A stretch of DNA of 64,000 bases, taken from NCBI RefSeq assembly GCF_004114975.1, contig NZ_CP030051.1, positions 4,898,001 through 4,962,000 of the forward strand, in the 5' to 3' direction. The notes below the pieces were generated by a model. That model was not told the origin of the DNA, searched no databases, and was given only the letters and a program-made list of their open reading frames with translations. Shown here in pieces: positions 26,443-37,235 of the stretch. The position numbers were made by a program, and so were the translations under genes. This DNA comes from Bradyrhizobium guangdongense (GTDB lineage Bacteria > Pseudomonadota > Alphaproteobacteria > Rhizobiales > Xanthobacteraceae). How positions within the stretch are numbered: position 1 is the first letter of the stretch; each line of letters begins with the position of its first letter.

Positions 26443-27318
26443 TCACTCCTTCACGGCGCCGGTCATCGCCGACACATAGTACTCTACGAAGAAGGAATAA
26501 AGGATAACTACGGGGACCGAGCCAGTCAGGGCCGCCGCCATCAGCGCGCCCCAATGATAGACGTCGCCGTTAACGAGCTCGGTGATGGCGCCGACCGGAA
26601 TGGTCTTGTTCTCCGAGGATGAGATGAAGGTCAGCGCGTAGATAAACTCGTTCCAGGACAGGGTGAAGGCGAAGATGCCGGCCGAGATCACTCCCGGCAG
26701 GGACAGCGGCAGCGTGATCTTGACCAGGATCTGCAGCCGCGTCGCCCCGTCGATCAGCGCGCATTCCTCCAGCTCATAGGGAATGGTGCGGAAATAGCCC
26801 ATCAGCAGCCAGGTGCAGAACGGGATCAGGAAGGTCGGATAGGTCAGGATCAGCGCGAGATTGCCGTCGAACAGGCCCAGCTGGAACACGATCGCCGCCA
26901 GCGGAATGAACAGGATCGAGGGCGGGACCAGATAGCCGAGGAAGATCGCAAGGCCGACATAGCGCGAGCCCTTGTAGCGCAGACGCTCGATCGCGTAGGC
27001 CGCGCAGACACTGGCGAACAGCGAGATGAAGGTCGAGGACACCGAGACGATGACGGTGTTCCACATCCACTGCGGATAGTCGGTCTCGAGGAACAGTTTG
27101 TGGATATGCTCGAGCGTCGGATGCGCGATCAGGAACGGATTGTACTTCTCGTAGTCGTACATCTCCGCATCGGGTTTGAACGTCGTCACCGCCATCCAGT
27201 AGAACGGAAACAGCAGGAAGAAGATGATCAGGCCGAGCGGGAGGTAGACCCGGAGAAACTTCCGCGGGAAGCTTTCCAGATAGTCCATTCCGACGCTTTG
27301 GTCGTCCACGGTGGTCAT
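26443..27318 (-). CDS. sugar ABC transporter permease, MalG type
   Basis: 291 residues with six likely membrane helices and the EAA loop ELEECALIDGATRLQILVKITLPL (within 186-210), which contacts the ATPase. CUT1 family inner-membrane subunit for carbohydrate import. GGAGGGACTGA precedes the ATG at 27318, three bases after the MalF-type stop. The 76 bases to denD show no terminator. Confidence 0.95.
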   Translation of the reverse strand: MTTVDDQSVGMDYLESFPRKFLRVYLPLGLIIFFLLFPFYWMAVTTFKPDAEMYDYEKYNPFLIAHPTLEHIHKLFLETDYPQWMWNTVIVSVSSTFISLFASVCAAYAIERLRYKGSRYVGLAIFLGYLVPPSILFIPLAAIVFQLGLFDGNLALILTYPTFLIPFCTWLLMGYFRTIPYELEECALIDGATRLQILVKITLPLSLPGVISAGIFAFTLSWNEFIYALTFISSSENKTIPVGAITELVNGDVYHWGALMAAALTGSVPVVILYSFFVEYYVSAMTGAVKE

Positions 27319-27321
27319 GGG

Positions 27322-28269
27322 TCAGTCCCTCCCGCCCTGCTGCCAGCGAGAGCGCTGAAGCCCGAAGAAGCTGAGCAGGATCGCGGCGACCAGGAACGGG
27401 ATCATCGCATTCGAGATCGCCGCGCCCTCGCCCAGATTGCCGCCGGTGATGGCGCGCTGGAACGACAGCGTCGCCATCAGGTGCGTGGCGTTGATCGGCC
27501 CGCCGCGCGTGATGGTGTAGATCAGCTGGAAGTCGGTGAACGTCATCAGCACCGAGAACGTCATCACGACCGCGATGATCGGCGACAGCATCGGCAGCGT
27601 GATGTGGCGGAAGCGCTGCATGTTGGTGGCGCCGTCGAGGTTTGCGGCCTCGTAGAGCGACGGCGAGATGGTCTGCAATCCCGCCAGCAGCGTGATGGCG
27701 ACAAATGGCACGCCGCGCCAGATGTTGGCGAGCACGACCGACCAGCGCGCATTCCAGGGATCGCCGAGGAAATCGATGTAGTGATTCAAGAGGCCCGCTT
27801 TGATCAGCACCCAGGAGATGATCGAGAACTGGCTGTCATAGATCCACCAGAAGGCGATCGCCGACAGCACGGTCGGCACCACGAACGGCAACAGCACGAT
27901 GGCGCGCATCATCGACTTGAAGGGCAGCCGCTCGTTGAGCAGCAGGGCCAGGTAGAGTCCGATCGCGAACTTCACGATGCTGGCGAATACCGTATAGAAG
28001 ATGGTGTTGAACACCGACAGCCAGAACACCGAGTCCTTGGACAGCGAGACGAAGTTCTGGAAGCCGATGAAGCGGCCGACGCCGCCGATCTTGGTGTCGG
28101 TCATGCCGAGCCAGAAGCCGAGCGCCAGCGGGTAGGCCAGGAACAGGATCAGGATGGCGATCGCCGGCACCATGAACATGGCGCCGAGAAAATTCCGGCT
28201 TTCGAATGCCCTCCTCCAAAGGCTGCTGCGCTTGACCTGCGCCGCGACGGGCTCGGCAATGACGGCCAT
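27322..28269 (-). CDS. sugar ABC transporter permease, MalF type
   Basis: 315 residues with about six membrane helices. The EAA loop reads LYEAANLDGATNMQRFRHITLPML (within 205-230). It forms the heterodimeric channel with the MalG-type partner. The start at 28269 (MAVIAEPV) is chosen because GAGGGAGT lies at the right distance; an ATG five codons earlier lacks one. Confidence 0.94.
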   Translation of the reverse strand: MAVIAEPVAAQVKRSSLWRRAFESRNFLGAMFMVPAIAILILFLAYPLALGFWLGMTDTKIGGVGRFIGFQNFVSLSKDSVFWLSVFNTIFYTVFASIVKFAIGLYLALLLNERLPFKSMMRAIVLLPFVVPTVLSAIAFWWIYDSQFSIISWVLIKAGLLNHYIDFLGDPWNARWSVVLANIWRGVPFVAITLLAGLQTISPSLYEAANLDGATNMQRFRHITLPMLSPIIAVVMTFSVLMTFTDFQLIYTITRGGPINATHLMATLSFQRAITGGNLGEGAAISNAMIPFLVAAILLSFFGLQRSRWQQGGRD

Positions 28270-28334
28270 GTCGGACTCCCTCACAGAACGACGACGGCGG
28301 CGCCCAGCGAACTGGACGCCGCCGCGCTAGCGGA

Positions 28335-29648
28335 TCAGACTTGGTAGTAGCGCTTGGCGCGCTCGGCGGCGCGTTTGGCGGCTTCCTGCGGCGTGGCCGA
28401 GCCGGAGGCGGCTTCGGCGAACATGTCGACCACGACGAAGTCGCCCATGACCGCGGCCGAGGCGTAGCCGAGATCGCCGGCATAGCCGTTGTCCAGGCAG
28501 CGCTTGAGGCAGTCGCGGTACGGCGTGATCTTGGGATCGGAGGTCCAGACCGGGTTGTCGTTGTAGGCCGGCAGCGGCGGCGAGACGTAGCCGTTGGAGG
28601 CGACCTCCCAGGCGTCGTAGTTCTCCTTGTCCATCATGAACTTGATGTATTCCTTGACCGCCTTCGGATACTTCGAGTGCTTGTAGCCGTAGTAGACCAG
28701 GATGTTCTGCTGTTCGGTCGGCTTGCCCACGGGGCCGATCGGCATCGGCGCGTGGTCCATGTCCTTGGCGATCTCCTGTTGCTTGGGATCAGGGGAGTTC
28801 TTGCCGACGGTCCAGATCGAGATGCCGTTCAGGGTGAGACTGAGCTCGCCATTGAGGAAGGCCTTGTTGTTGTTCGAGTCGTTCCAGGACAGCACGCCCG
28901 GAATGAACGTCGCATAGAGCTGCTTGACGTATTCGAGCGCAGCGATCGTCTCCGGAGAATCGAGCACGACCTCGTTCTTCTCGTTGACGACCTTGCCGCC
29001 GAACGCCCACAGCGCCCATTGGCACCAGCCGTTGGCGTCACCCGTGGCATGACCGAGCGCGAAGCCGGCCGGGGTGTTGTTCTTCTTCAGCGCCTGGCAG
29101 AGCTTGAGGAAGCCATCGGTGTCCTTCGGGAACTGCTCGAAGCCCGCGGCTTTCACGTGGCTGATGCGATAGTTCAGGCAGCCACCGGTCGCGCCTTGCG
29201 GAATCGCGATCCAGCCATTGCCCTTCTTGCCGTACTTCTCCGCCACCGGATACCAGCCGCCATACTGGGCTCCGAGATATTGGGCGACATCGGTGACGTC
29301 GATCAGCTTCTCCGGGAATTTGTGGGGGTCGTCGAGCGTGCCGATGATGAGGTCGGGACCGGCGCCGACATTGGCGGCAACGGCCGCCTTCGGACGGATG
29401 TCCTCCCAGCTCTCGGCTTCCAGCTTCACCTTGACGCCGGTCTTCTCGGAGAACTTCTTGGTCTGCTCGGCGAATTTGTCGAACTCGGCCTGGATAAACT
29501 GCTTCCAGCGCAGCACGCGGATGGAGGCATTCGGCTCCGGCGTGTTGGTCCACTCCGCAGCTCGGACCGGGACGATGCCCGGGCCGGCCAGCAAGGCTGC
29601 GCCGCCCAGGCCGGCTTTAAGCACACTGCGCCTGTCGAAATCGCTCAT
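28335..29648 (-). CDS. sugar ABC transporter substrate-binding protein
   Basis: 437 residues, extracellular solute-binding family 1. The N-terminus MSDFDRRSVLKAGLGGAALLAG has the twin-arginine RR pattern, so export through Tat is likely, with cleavage after the VRAA stretch. Lobe motifs include ALEYVKQLYATFIPGVLSWND and AVKEYIKFMMDKENYDAWE. It binds the imported sugar or oligosaccharide in the periplasm. CAGGGAGAGA precedes the ATG. Confidence 0.93.
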   Translation of the reverse strand: MSDFDRRSVLKAGLGGAALLAGPGIVPVRAAEWTNTPEPNASIRVLRWKQFIQAEFDKFAEQTKKFSEKTGVKVKLEAESWEDIRPKAAVAANVGAGPDLIIGTLDDPHKFPEKLIDVTDVAQYLGAQYGGWYPVAEKYGKKGNGWIAIPQGATGGCLNYRISHVKAAGFEQFPKDTDGFLKLCQALKKNNTPAGFALGHATGDANGWCQWALWAFGGKVVNEKNEVVLDSPETIAALEYVKQLYATFIPGVLSWNDSNNNKAFLNGELSLTLNGISIWTVGKNSPDPKQQEIAKDMDHAPMPIGPVGKPTEQQNILVYYGYKHSKYPKAVKEYIKFMMDKENYDAWEVASNGYVSPPLPAYNDNPVWTSDPKITPYRDCLKRCLDNGYAGDLGYASAAVMGDFVVVDMFAEAASGSATPQEAAKRAAERAKRYYQV

Positions 29649-29702
29649 CGTTCTCTCCCTGAATTTTATTTGTATTTGGCAGTCTAAAGTTAAGTCACGC
29701 AG

Positions 29703-30764
<1,062 letters not shown>

Positions 30765-30912
30765 CTAGCTCCCTCCTCCGACTTAGACAGCGCAACTGTC
30801 GCGCCGCCACCGTCTTGTTTTTCTGAACTTCGCCGACCCGAAGCCTCTGTTAACAGGCGACATTGTCGGCAGTTTGTGCGGGTTTGGCAATTTGTCTTTG
30901 GTTAGTCGTTGC

Positions 30913-30926
30913 TGGTAGCGCTGTCA
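30913..30926. promoter_or_regulatory. LacI-type operator upstream of ABC operon and lacI
   Basis: TGGTAGCGCTGTCA, an imperfect palindrome centred on GC|GC as in LacI/GntR-family sites. It lies in the divergent gap, 43 bases before lacI. The reverse of the second site (32042-32055) agrees with it at 12 of 14 positions. Confidence 0.7.
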
Positions 30927-30968
30927 ACGTTCCTTTGTTTGCGAGAGTGACTGTGTTAAGAGCAACAA

Positions 30969-32066
30969 ATGGGACGAAAGCGCACCAAGTCTGGCAAGAT
31001 TCGGCTGGCGGAAGTCGCCGAGCTCGCCGGCGTCAGCCCGATCACGGCGTCGCGCTTCTTCCGCAATCCCGAAGCACTGTCGGTTGCCAAGCGGACGCGG
31101 GTCGAAAGCGCGGCCCGGGAGCTCGGCTATGTGCCTAACCTTGCGGCCCGCGCGCTGGCCTCGCAGCGCACCGAGGTCATCGGTGTCCTGATTCCGTCAC
31201 TGACCAACAACGTATTCTCCGACGTGCTGCGCGGCATCTATGACGCCTCCGAAGGCAGCCGCTACTCGATCCAGCTGTCCAATACGCGCTACTCCATCCT
31301 CCAGGAGGAGAAATTGCTGCGTTTGTTTCTGGCGCAGAAGCCGGCGGGACTGATCGTCACGGGGATCGACCAGACCGCAGAATCGCGCGCGATGCTGGAG
31401 GCCGCCGACTGCCCGATCGTCCAGATCATGGAGATCGGGCCCGACCCGGTCGACATGATGATCGGCTTTTCCCACTATGATGCGGCCCGCGCAGCGATTG
31501 CGCATCTGTTTGACCAGGGGCATCGCAAGATCGGCTTCGTCGGCGCGCGCATGGATCCGCGGGTGCAGCGCCGGCTCGACGGCTATGTCGCTGCCATGAA
31601 GGACGCCGGGCTCTACGATCCAAGATTGATCGTGACCACGGCGACGCCGACCTCGGTGACGCTCGGCGGCGCGCTGTTCGCCGATCTGATCGCACGCGAA
31701 AGCGATATCGACGCGGTGTTTTGCGCCAATGACGACCTCGCGCTCGGCGTTCTCTTCGAGTGCCGGCGCCGGGACATCGCCGTCCCCGAGCAGATCGCGA
31801 TCGTCGGTTTCAACGACCTCGAATTCATGGCCTCCGCGGTGCCGACGCTGACGAGCGTACGGACCAACCGCTATGAGATGGGCAGCACGGCTGCCACGAT
31901 GCTGATCGAGGCGATCGAAGGCAAGCGCCCGGAACAGCCCGTGCTCGATCTCGGCTTTACGGTGATGGAGCGGCAGAGTTCGCATGCGCCGCGGCCCCCG
32001 ACCGGCCCGCGGACCGGCGACTGGGCGTCGATCGTACAAAATGATAGCGTTACCAACGACCCATGA
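30969..32066 (+). CDS. LacI/GntR-family transcriptional regulator
   Basis: 365 residues. The N-terminal HTH is IRLAEVAELAGVSPITASRFFRNP (within 11-34), followed by the hinge VPNLAARALASQRT and a periplasmic-binding-protein-like effector domain (IGVLIPSLTNNVFSDVLRGI; VFCANDDLALGVLFECRR; GFNDLEFMASAVPTLTSVR). It sits between the ABC/denD/kdgK/eda operon and the dehydratase genes. Two matching operators flank its coding region, the second lying in its own last codons. Expected to repress the locus until a sugar acid or keto-deoxy intermediate binds. Confidence 0.95.
   Translation: MGRKRTKSGKIRLAEVAELAGVSPITASRFFRNPEALSVAKRTRVESAARELGYVPNLAARALASQRTEVIGVLIPSLTNNVFSDVLRGIYDASEGSRYSIQLSNTRYSILQEEKLLRLFLAQKPAGLIVTGIDQTAESRAMLEAADCPIVQIMEIGPDPVDMMIGFSHYDAARAAIAHLFDQGHRKIGFVGARMDPRVQRRLDGYVAAMKDAGLYDPRLIVTTATPTSVTLGGALFADLIARESDIDAVFCANDDLALGVLFECRRRDIAVPEQIAIVGFNDLEFMASAVPTLTSVRTNRYEMGSTAATMLIEAIEGKRPEQPVLDLGFTVMERQSSHAPRPPTGPRTGDWASIVQNDSVTNDP
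32042..32055. promoter_or_regulatory. second LacI-type operator, upstream of dehydratase
   Basis: TGATAGCGTTACCA; its complement TGGTAACGCTATCA matches the first site at 12 of 14 positions. It overlaps the 3' end of lacI and lies 139 bases before the dehydratase ATG. Confidence 0.65.
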
Positions 32067-32193
32067 GTAGTATCGCAATTGTGAGGAAACGTTCGCCAGC
32101 AGGCGGGCCGTTGTTACCTGCTCGCGCCGCCGGGCAGCGCACCGATCGACTTTCCCGACGTCGGCCCGTGCGTTTGCATTGAAGGAGAAACCA

Positions 32194-34023
32194 ATGACAA
32201 AAACACCAACCAACGGGCATGCGCCCGCCGGCAACGGCACCCGCCGCCACCTTCGCTCGCAGGAATGGTTCAACAACCCGCATAATCCGGGCATGACCGC
32301 GCTCTATATGGAGCGCTATCTCAACTTCGGCCTCACCCGCGCCGAACTGCAATCCGGCAAGCCGATCATCGGCATCGCCCAGACCGGCAACGACCTGTCC
32401 CCCTGCAACCGCCATCATCTCGAGCTGGCCCACCGCGTTCGCGAGGGCATCCGCGAGGCGGGCGGCATTGCCATGGAATTCCCGACTCACCCCATTCAGG
32501 AAACCGGCAAGCGCCCGACCGCGGCGCTGGACCGCAACCTCGCTTATCTCGGCCTCGTCGAAGTGCTCTACGGCTACCCGCTCGACGGCGTGGTGCTGAC
32601 CACCGGCTGCGACAAGACCACGCCGGCCTGCATGATGGCGGCCGCGACCGTCAATCTGCCCGCGATCGTGCTGTCAGGCGGCCCAATGCTCAACGGCTGG
32701 CACAACGGCGAGCGCACGGGCTCCGGCACCATCGTGTGGAAATCGCGCGAGCGGCTCGCCGCCGGTGAGATCGACTATGAAGAGTTCATGGAGATCGTGG
32801 CCTCCTCGGCGCCCTCGGTCGGCCATTGCAACACCATGGGTACCGCCTCGACCATGAACGGGCTTGCCGAAGCCCTCGGTTTCTCGCTGCCGGGGTGCGC
32901 GGCCATTCCCGCCCCCTACCGCGAACGTGGCCAGATCGCCTACGAGACGGGAAAACGCATCGTCGACATGGTCTGGGAAGACCTCAAGCCGTCGGACATC
33001 CTGACCCGCAAGGCGTTCGAAAACTGCATCGTCATCAACTCGGCGATCGGCGGCTCGACCAACGCGCCGATCCACATCAACGCCCTCGCCCGCCATATCG
33101 GCGTGGAGCTGTCGATCGAGGATTGGCAAAAGTTCGGCCACGACGTGCCGCTCCTGGTCAACATGCAGCCGGCCGGCTTCTATCTCGGCGAGGAATTCCA
33201 CCGCGCCGGCGGCGTGCCCGCCGTGGTGCGCGAGCTGATGAAGCACAAGCGCATCCATGAGGACGCGATCACGGTGAACGGCAAGGGCATCGGCGAGAAC
33301 TGCAAGAATGCGCCTTCGCCCGACAACGACGTGATCTGGGCTTACGACAAGCCGCTGGTGAAGGATGCAGGCTTCCTGGTGCTGAGGGGCAATCTGTTCG
33401 AGTCCGCGATCATGAAGACCAGCGTGATCTCCAAGGAATTCCGCGACCGCTATCTGAACAATCCGAAGGACCTGAATGCCTTCGAGGGCCGTGCCATCGT
33501 ATTCGAGGGTCCGGAGGACTATCACGCGCGGATCGACGATGCCTCGCTCGACATCGACGAGAATTGCGTGCTGTTCATCCGCGGCACCGGGCCGATCGGC
33601 TATCCCGGCGGCGCCGAGGTCGTGAACATGCAGCCGCCCGCCGCCCTGATCAAGCGCGGCATCCTGTCCCTGCCGTGCATCGGCGACGGCCGTCAGTCCG
33701 GCACCTCGGGCTCGCCGTCGATCCTGAACGCCTCGCCGGAAGCTGCCGCCAATGGTGGGCTCGCGGTCCTCAAGACCGGCGACAAGGTGCGCATCGACCT
33801 CAACAAGGGCAGCGCCAACATTCTGATCTCGGACGAGGAGCTGAAGAAGCGCCACGCCGAACTCAAGGCCGCCGGCGGCTTCAAGCATCCGCCGAACCAG
33901 ACGCCTTGGCAGGAGATCTATCGCAACACCGTCGGCCAGCAGTCGACGGGCGGGTGCATAGAGCTTGCCACACGCTACCAGAACGTCGCTTCCGCGTTCG
34001 GCGTGCCGCGGGACAATCACTAG
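32194..34023 (+). CDS. IlvD/Edd-family sugar-acid dehydratase
   Basis: 609 residues. Three cysteines fit the Fe-S cluster ligands: SPCNRHH (Cys71), [10 protein letters not shown] (Cys139) and VGHCNTMG (Cys212). From memory, their spacings (68 and 73) equal those of rhizobial L-arabinonate dehydratase. The C-terminal [11 protein letters not shown] holds the catalytic Ser. It dehydrates an aldonate to a 2-keto-3-deoxy acid; candidates are arabinonate, xylonate, galactonate or fuconate. The start at 32194 has GAAGGAGAAA. It feeds the kinase and aldolase encoded at 23721-25371. Confidence 0.93.
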   Translation: MTKTPTNGHAPAGNGTRRHLRSQEWFNNPHNPGMTALYMERYLNFGLTRAELQSGKPIIGIAQTGNDLSPCNRHHLELAHRVREGIREAGGIAMEFPTHPIQETGKRPTAALDRNLAYLGLVEVLYGYPLDGVVLTTGCDKTTPACMMAAATVNLPAIVLSGGPMLNGWHNGERTGSGTIVWKSRERLAAGEIDYEEFMEIVASSAPSVGHCNTMGTASTMNGLAEALGFSLPGCAAIPAPYRERGQIAYETGKRIVDMVWEDLKPSDILTRKAFENCIVINSAIGGSTNAPIHINALARHIGVELSIEDWQKFGHDVPLLVNMQPAGFYLGEEFHRAGGVPAVVRELMKHKRIHEDAITVNGKGIGENCKNAPSPDNDVIWAYDKPLVKDAGFLVLRGNLFESAIMKTSVISKEFRDRYLNNPKDLNAFEGRAIVFEGPEDYHARIDDASLDIDENCVLFIRGTGPIGYPGGAEVVNMQPPAALIKRGILSLPCIGDGRQSGTSGSPSILNASPEAAANGGLAVLKTGDKVRIDLNKGSANILISDEELKKRHAELKAAGGFKHPPNQTPWQEIYRNTVGQQSTGGCIELATRYQNVASAFGVPRDNH

Positions 34024-34027
34024 CACC

Positions 34028-34133
34028 GTCATTCCGGGGCGCGACGCAGTCGCGAGCCCGGAATCCATCAGGCCACCGACATCGCAGCACAATGGATTCC
34101 GGGCTCGCGCCAAGAGGCGCGCCCCGGAATGAC
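34028..34133. repeat. palindromic intergenic repeat (GTCATTCCGGGGC type)
   Basis: Perfect 13-base arms GTCATTCCGGGGC and GCCCCGGAATGAC enclose GAGCCCGGAATCCAT / ATGGATTCCGGGCTC, so nearly the whole element folds back on itself. It occupies the gap between the dehydratase and the first SDR gene. Confidence 0.85.
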
Positions 34134-34156
34134 CAATTCAAAAGGAGAACAAGAAA

Positions 34157-34888
34157 ATGGCAGACCGCCTCAAGGGCAAGCGCGCCGTCATCACGGCTGC
34201 AGCGGCAGGCATCGGGCGCGCCTGCGCCCTCGCATTTGCGCGCGAAGGCGCGACCGTCATCGCGACCGACATCAACGAGACCGGCATCGCCGGGCTGACC
34301 AAGGAGGGCATTGCCGAGGTCGCAAAGCTCGACGTTCGCAACACCGCCGACGTCAATGCCTTTGCCAAGCGCATCGGCAAGATCGACATCCTGCTCAACG
34401 CGGCCGGCTTCGTGCATCACGGCACCATCCTGGAATGCTCGGAGGAGGATTTTGATTTCTCGTTCGACCTCAACGTGAAGTCGATGCACCGGACCATCAA
34501 GGCGTTCCTGCCCGACATGATCGCGGGCGGCGGCGGCAGCATCGTCAACATCTCGTCCTGTGCCGCGCTGCGGCCGCCGGCAAACCGCTACGTCTACAGC
34601 TCCTCGAAAGCTGCGGTGTCGCTGCTGAGCCGGGCCGTCGCCCTCGACTTCATCACCAAGGGCATCCGCTGCAACTCGATCTGCCCCGGCACCGTCGAGA
34701 CTCCCTCGATGCTCGACCGCGCCGCCGCGCAGGGGCCGCAGGGCAAGGAGATGTTCATCTCCCGCCAGAAGATGGGCCGGCTCGGCACCGCGGACGAGAT
34801 CGCGGCCATGGCGGTCTATCTCGGCAGCGACGAGAGTGCCTTCACCACCGGCGTCGACCTCGTCGTCGACGGCGGCTACATGCTCTGA
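34157..34888 (+). CDS. SDR-family oxidoreductase (sugar or keto-deoxy-acid dehydrogenase)
   Basis: 243 residues, classical SDR. The cofactor motif is VITAAAAGIGRACALAF with TDIN (acidic residue favouring NAD), followed by LNAAG and ISSCAAL...YVYSSSKAA (Ser, Tyr, Lys). It resembles 2-keto-3-deoxy-L-fuconate / BDH2-type dehydrogenases. In this locus it may oxidise the imported sugar or a keto-deoxy intermediate. AAAGGAGAAC precedes the ATG. Co-oriented with the dehydratase and next SDR gene. Confidence 0.9.
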   Translation: MADRLKGKRAVITAAAAGIGRACALAFAREGATVIATDINETGIAGLTKEGIAEVAKLDVRNTADVNAFAKRIGKIDILLNAAGFVHHGTILECSEEDFDFSFDLNVKSMHRTIKAFLPDMIAGGGGSIVNISSCAALRPPANRYVYSSSKAAVSLLSRAVALDFITKGIRCNSICPGTVETPSMLDRAAAQGPQGKEMFISRQKMGRLGTADEIAAMAVYLGSDESAFTTGVDLVVDGGYML

Positions 34889-34904
34889 CGCCAAAGGCCA
34901 CAGC

Positions 34905-35651
34905 ATGAACCAGATCGATCTCAACGGCCGCGTTGCCGTCGTCACCGGCGGAGCGCAGGGCTTTGGCCGCGCCATCGCCGAGCGGTTCGTCGCCTCGGGC
35001 GCCAAGGTGGCGATCTTGGATTTCGACGCGGCGCTGGCCGAGAAGACCGTCAAGGAAATGGGCGACAACGCCAAGGTCTTCAAGGTCGACGTCACCGACA
35101 GCGCCGGCGTCGAGCAGGCGCGCGATGCGACCTTGGCCGCGTTCGGCAAGATCGACATCCTCGTCAACAATGCCGGCATCGCCGGCGTCAACAAGCCGGT
35201 CTGGGAAACCGATCTCGAGGAATGGCGTAAGGTGCTGCGCATCAACCTGGACGGCCCCTTCATCGTCTGCAAGGCGATCGTGCCTGTGATGCTCAAGCAG
35301 AAATACGGGCGCATCGTGAACATCGCCTCCATCGCCGGCAAGGAAGGCAATCCGAACGCCGCGCACTATTCGGCCTCCAAGGCCGGCCTGATCGCGCTGA
35401 CGAAATCGCTCGGCAAGGAGCTCGCCGCGCACGACATTCTCGTCAATGCGGTGACCCCGGCAGCGGCAAGAACCGCGATCTTCGATCAGATGACACAGCA
35501 GCACATCGATTTCATGCTGTCGAAGATTCCCAAGGCGCGGTTCGTGCTGGTGGAAGAGCTCGCCGCGATGGTGGCGTGGCTCGCGTCCCAAGATTGTGCC
35601 TTCTCGACGGGCGCCGTGTTTGATATTTCTGGGGGACGGGCGACCTACTGA
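34905..35651 (+). CDS. SDR-family oxidoreductase (second, FabG-like)
   Basis: 248 residues. TGGAQGFGRAIAERF (cofactor loop), LDFD, NNAGIAG, IASIAG and the YSASKAG active site mark a classical NAD-preferring SDR. The start at 34905 (MNQIDLNGR) is 16 bases after the previous stop with AAAGG in front. It is probably the C1 sugar dehydrogenase giving a lactone, or a paralogue with a different stereochemistry; this cannot be settled from sequence alone. Confidence 0.9.
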   Translation: MNQIDLNGRVAVVTGGAQGFGRAIAERFVASGAKVAILDFDAALAEKTVKEMGDNAKVFKVDVTDSAGVEQARDATLAAFGKIDILVNNAGIAGVNKPVWETDLEEWRKVLRINLDGPFIVCKAIVPVMLKQKYGRIVNIASIAGKEGNPNAAHYSASKAGLIALTKSLGKELAAHDILVNAVTPAAARTAIFDQMTQQHIDFMLSKIPKARFVLVEELAAMVAWLASQDCAFSTGAVFDISGGRATY

Positions 35652-35679
35652 AGCATGGGCCGCCCCAAGGGGCGGGGCC

Positions 35680-36837
35680 ATGCAGATCGGGCGACGAAAT
35701 TTCGTGAAGCTCGCAGCGAGCGCGGGCGCGCTGCCGCTGCTTTCGCGACCATCTCGTGCTCAGCTCGCGCCCAATCCGTCGAGCGTCCGCCCGCCGTCCC
35801 CGGCCGAGCGCGCGGCCATGGCCCGGCTCGCGCAGGCCTTCATGGGCAAGTTCGACGTACCGGGGCTTTCCGTCGCGATCGGTTATGCCGGGGCGATCGT
35901 GCATCAGGCAGCCTACGGCCTCGCCGATCTCGAGCAGAATGAGGCCGCGACGCCGCACCATCTGTTTCGCATCGCCAGCATCAGCAAGATGATCACCTCG
36001 GTCACGCTGTTCCGGCTGATCGAGGAGAACCGCGTCAAGCTTACAGACCGCGTGTTCGGCCCCGGCGCGCTGCTCGGCACCGACTACGGCGGGCCACCGT
36101 ACTCGCCCGGCATCGATCAGATCACGCTCGAGCATCTCCTGACGCACACGGGCGGAGGCTGGACCAACGACAACCGCGATCCCATGTTCTCGCATCCGCA
36201 CATGGATCATGCGCAGCTGATCAGTTGGACGCTGGCCAACCGGCCGCTCGACCATCCGCCCGGCCAACACTACGCCTATTCCAATTTCGGCTATTGCGTC
36301 CTGGGCCGGGTGATCGAGAAGCTGACCGGACGCCGCTATGACGAGCACGTGCGCAGCGAGGTGCTCGCCCGGTGTGGCGTCACCGACATGACGATCGCCG
36401 GCAACACCCGCGAGCAGCGCCAGCCCGGCGAAGTCGCCTATTACAGCCGTGGCGAAAGCCCCTACGGCATAGACGTCCGCCGGATGGATTCGCATGGCGG
36501 CTGGATTGCGACGCCGACTGACCTCGTGCAGTTCCTGATGCATGTCGACGGTTATGCGCGGCCGACGAATATCCTACGGCCGCATACCATCCAGACGATG
36601 ACCACGGCACCGAGCTACAGCCCGGACTATGCCAAGGGTTTCTGTATCAACAGATCAGATAATTGGTGGCACAATGGCAGTCTGCCCGGCACCAGCACCA
36701 TTGCGGTCCGAACCCATGGAGGTTTCTGTTGGTCAGCCTTCACCAACACCAGACGACAGAATACCAGCATGGATAGTGAACTGGACCAACTCAACTGGAC
36801 CATGGCGCGCCAGGTCGGCGAATGGCGAGTGGCCTGA
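35680..36837 (+). CDS. Tat-exported serine hydrolase of the beta-lactamase/esterase family
   Basis: 385 residues. GRRNFVKLAASAGALPLL is a twin-arginine signal. ASISKMI has the S-x-x-K nucleophile pair (Ser100, Lys103), YAYSNFGY the Y-x-N motif, and WWHNGSLPG the third motif (H-x-G). This is the class C beta-lactamase/EstB/DD-peptidase-like family. Following a sugar-oxidising set by 28 bases, it could be an extracytoplasmic esterase or lactonase, but a cell-wall or unrelated ester substrate is equally possible. The start at 35680 was chosen for the signal. Confidence 0.88.
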   Translation: MQIGRRNFVKLAASAGALPLLSRPSRAQLAPNPSSVRPPSPAERAAMARLAQAFMGKFDVPGLSVAIGYAGAIVHQAAYGLADLEQNEAATPHHLFRIASISKMITSVTLFRLIEENRVKLTDRVFGPGALLGTDYGGPPYSPGIDQITLEHLLTHTGGGWTNDNRDPMFSHPHMDHAQLISWTLANRPLDHPPGQHYAYSNFGYCVLGRVIEKLTGRRYDEHVRSEVLARCGVTDMTIAGNTREQRQPGEVAYYSRGESPYGIDVRRMDSHGGWIATPTDLVQFLMHVDGYARPTNILRPHTIQTMTTAPSYSPDYAKGFCINRSDNWWHNGSLPGTSTIAVRTHGGFCWSAFTNTRRQNTSMDSELDQLNWTMARQVGEWRVA

Positions 36838-36840
36838 GCC

Positions 36841-37233
36841 ATGATCCGGGAAGGTGGATGCCTGTGCGGCGCGGTGCGGTTCAAGGCGGAAGGCGAGCCG
36901 CTGAACGTGCGGATCTGTCATTGCCGCATTTGTCAGAAGGCGATGGGCTCGCCCTACTTCGCCCGCGCCCAGTTCGACCAGAAGGCGCTGACCATCACGG
37001 GCGACACCGGCCGCTACGCGTCGTCAGAAAATATCGACCGCGTGTTCTGCAAGACCTGCGGCACGCGGCTGTTTGCCTGGCGGCGCAACGGCACCCTGGC
37101 CGGCGTGGCGCTCGCGACCTTCGACGACCGCAACGCCTTCGCGCCCACAGAGCACATCTGGGTCTCGGAAAAGCTCACCTGGGTGAAGCTCGACGACGGC
37201 TTGACGCAGTACGAGACGACGATTCCGGCGTGA
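36841..37233 (+). CDS. GFA-family (glutathione-dependent formaldehyde-activating enzyme-like) zinc protein
   Basis: 130 residues. The zinc ligands are visible as GGCLCGAVRF, ICHCRICQK and CKTCGTRLF, the GFA/CENP-V fold. Few members have a proven reaction, so formaldehyde activation should not be assumed. It begins three bases after the serine hydrolase stop and may be co-transcribed. Confidence 0.9.
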   Translation: MIREGGCLCGAVRFKAEGEPLNVRICHCRICQKAMGSPYFARAQFDQKALTITGDTGRYASSENIDRVFCKTCGTRLFAWRRNGTLAGVALATFDDRNAFAPTEHIWVSEKLTWVKLDDGLTQYETTIPA

Positions 37234-37235
37234 GG

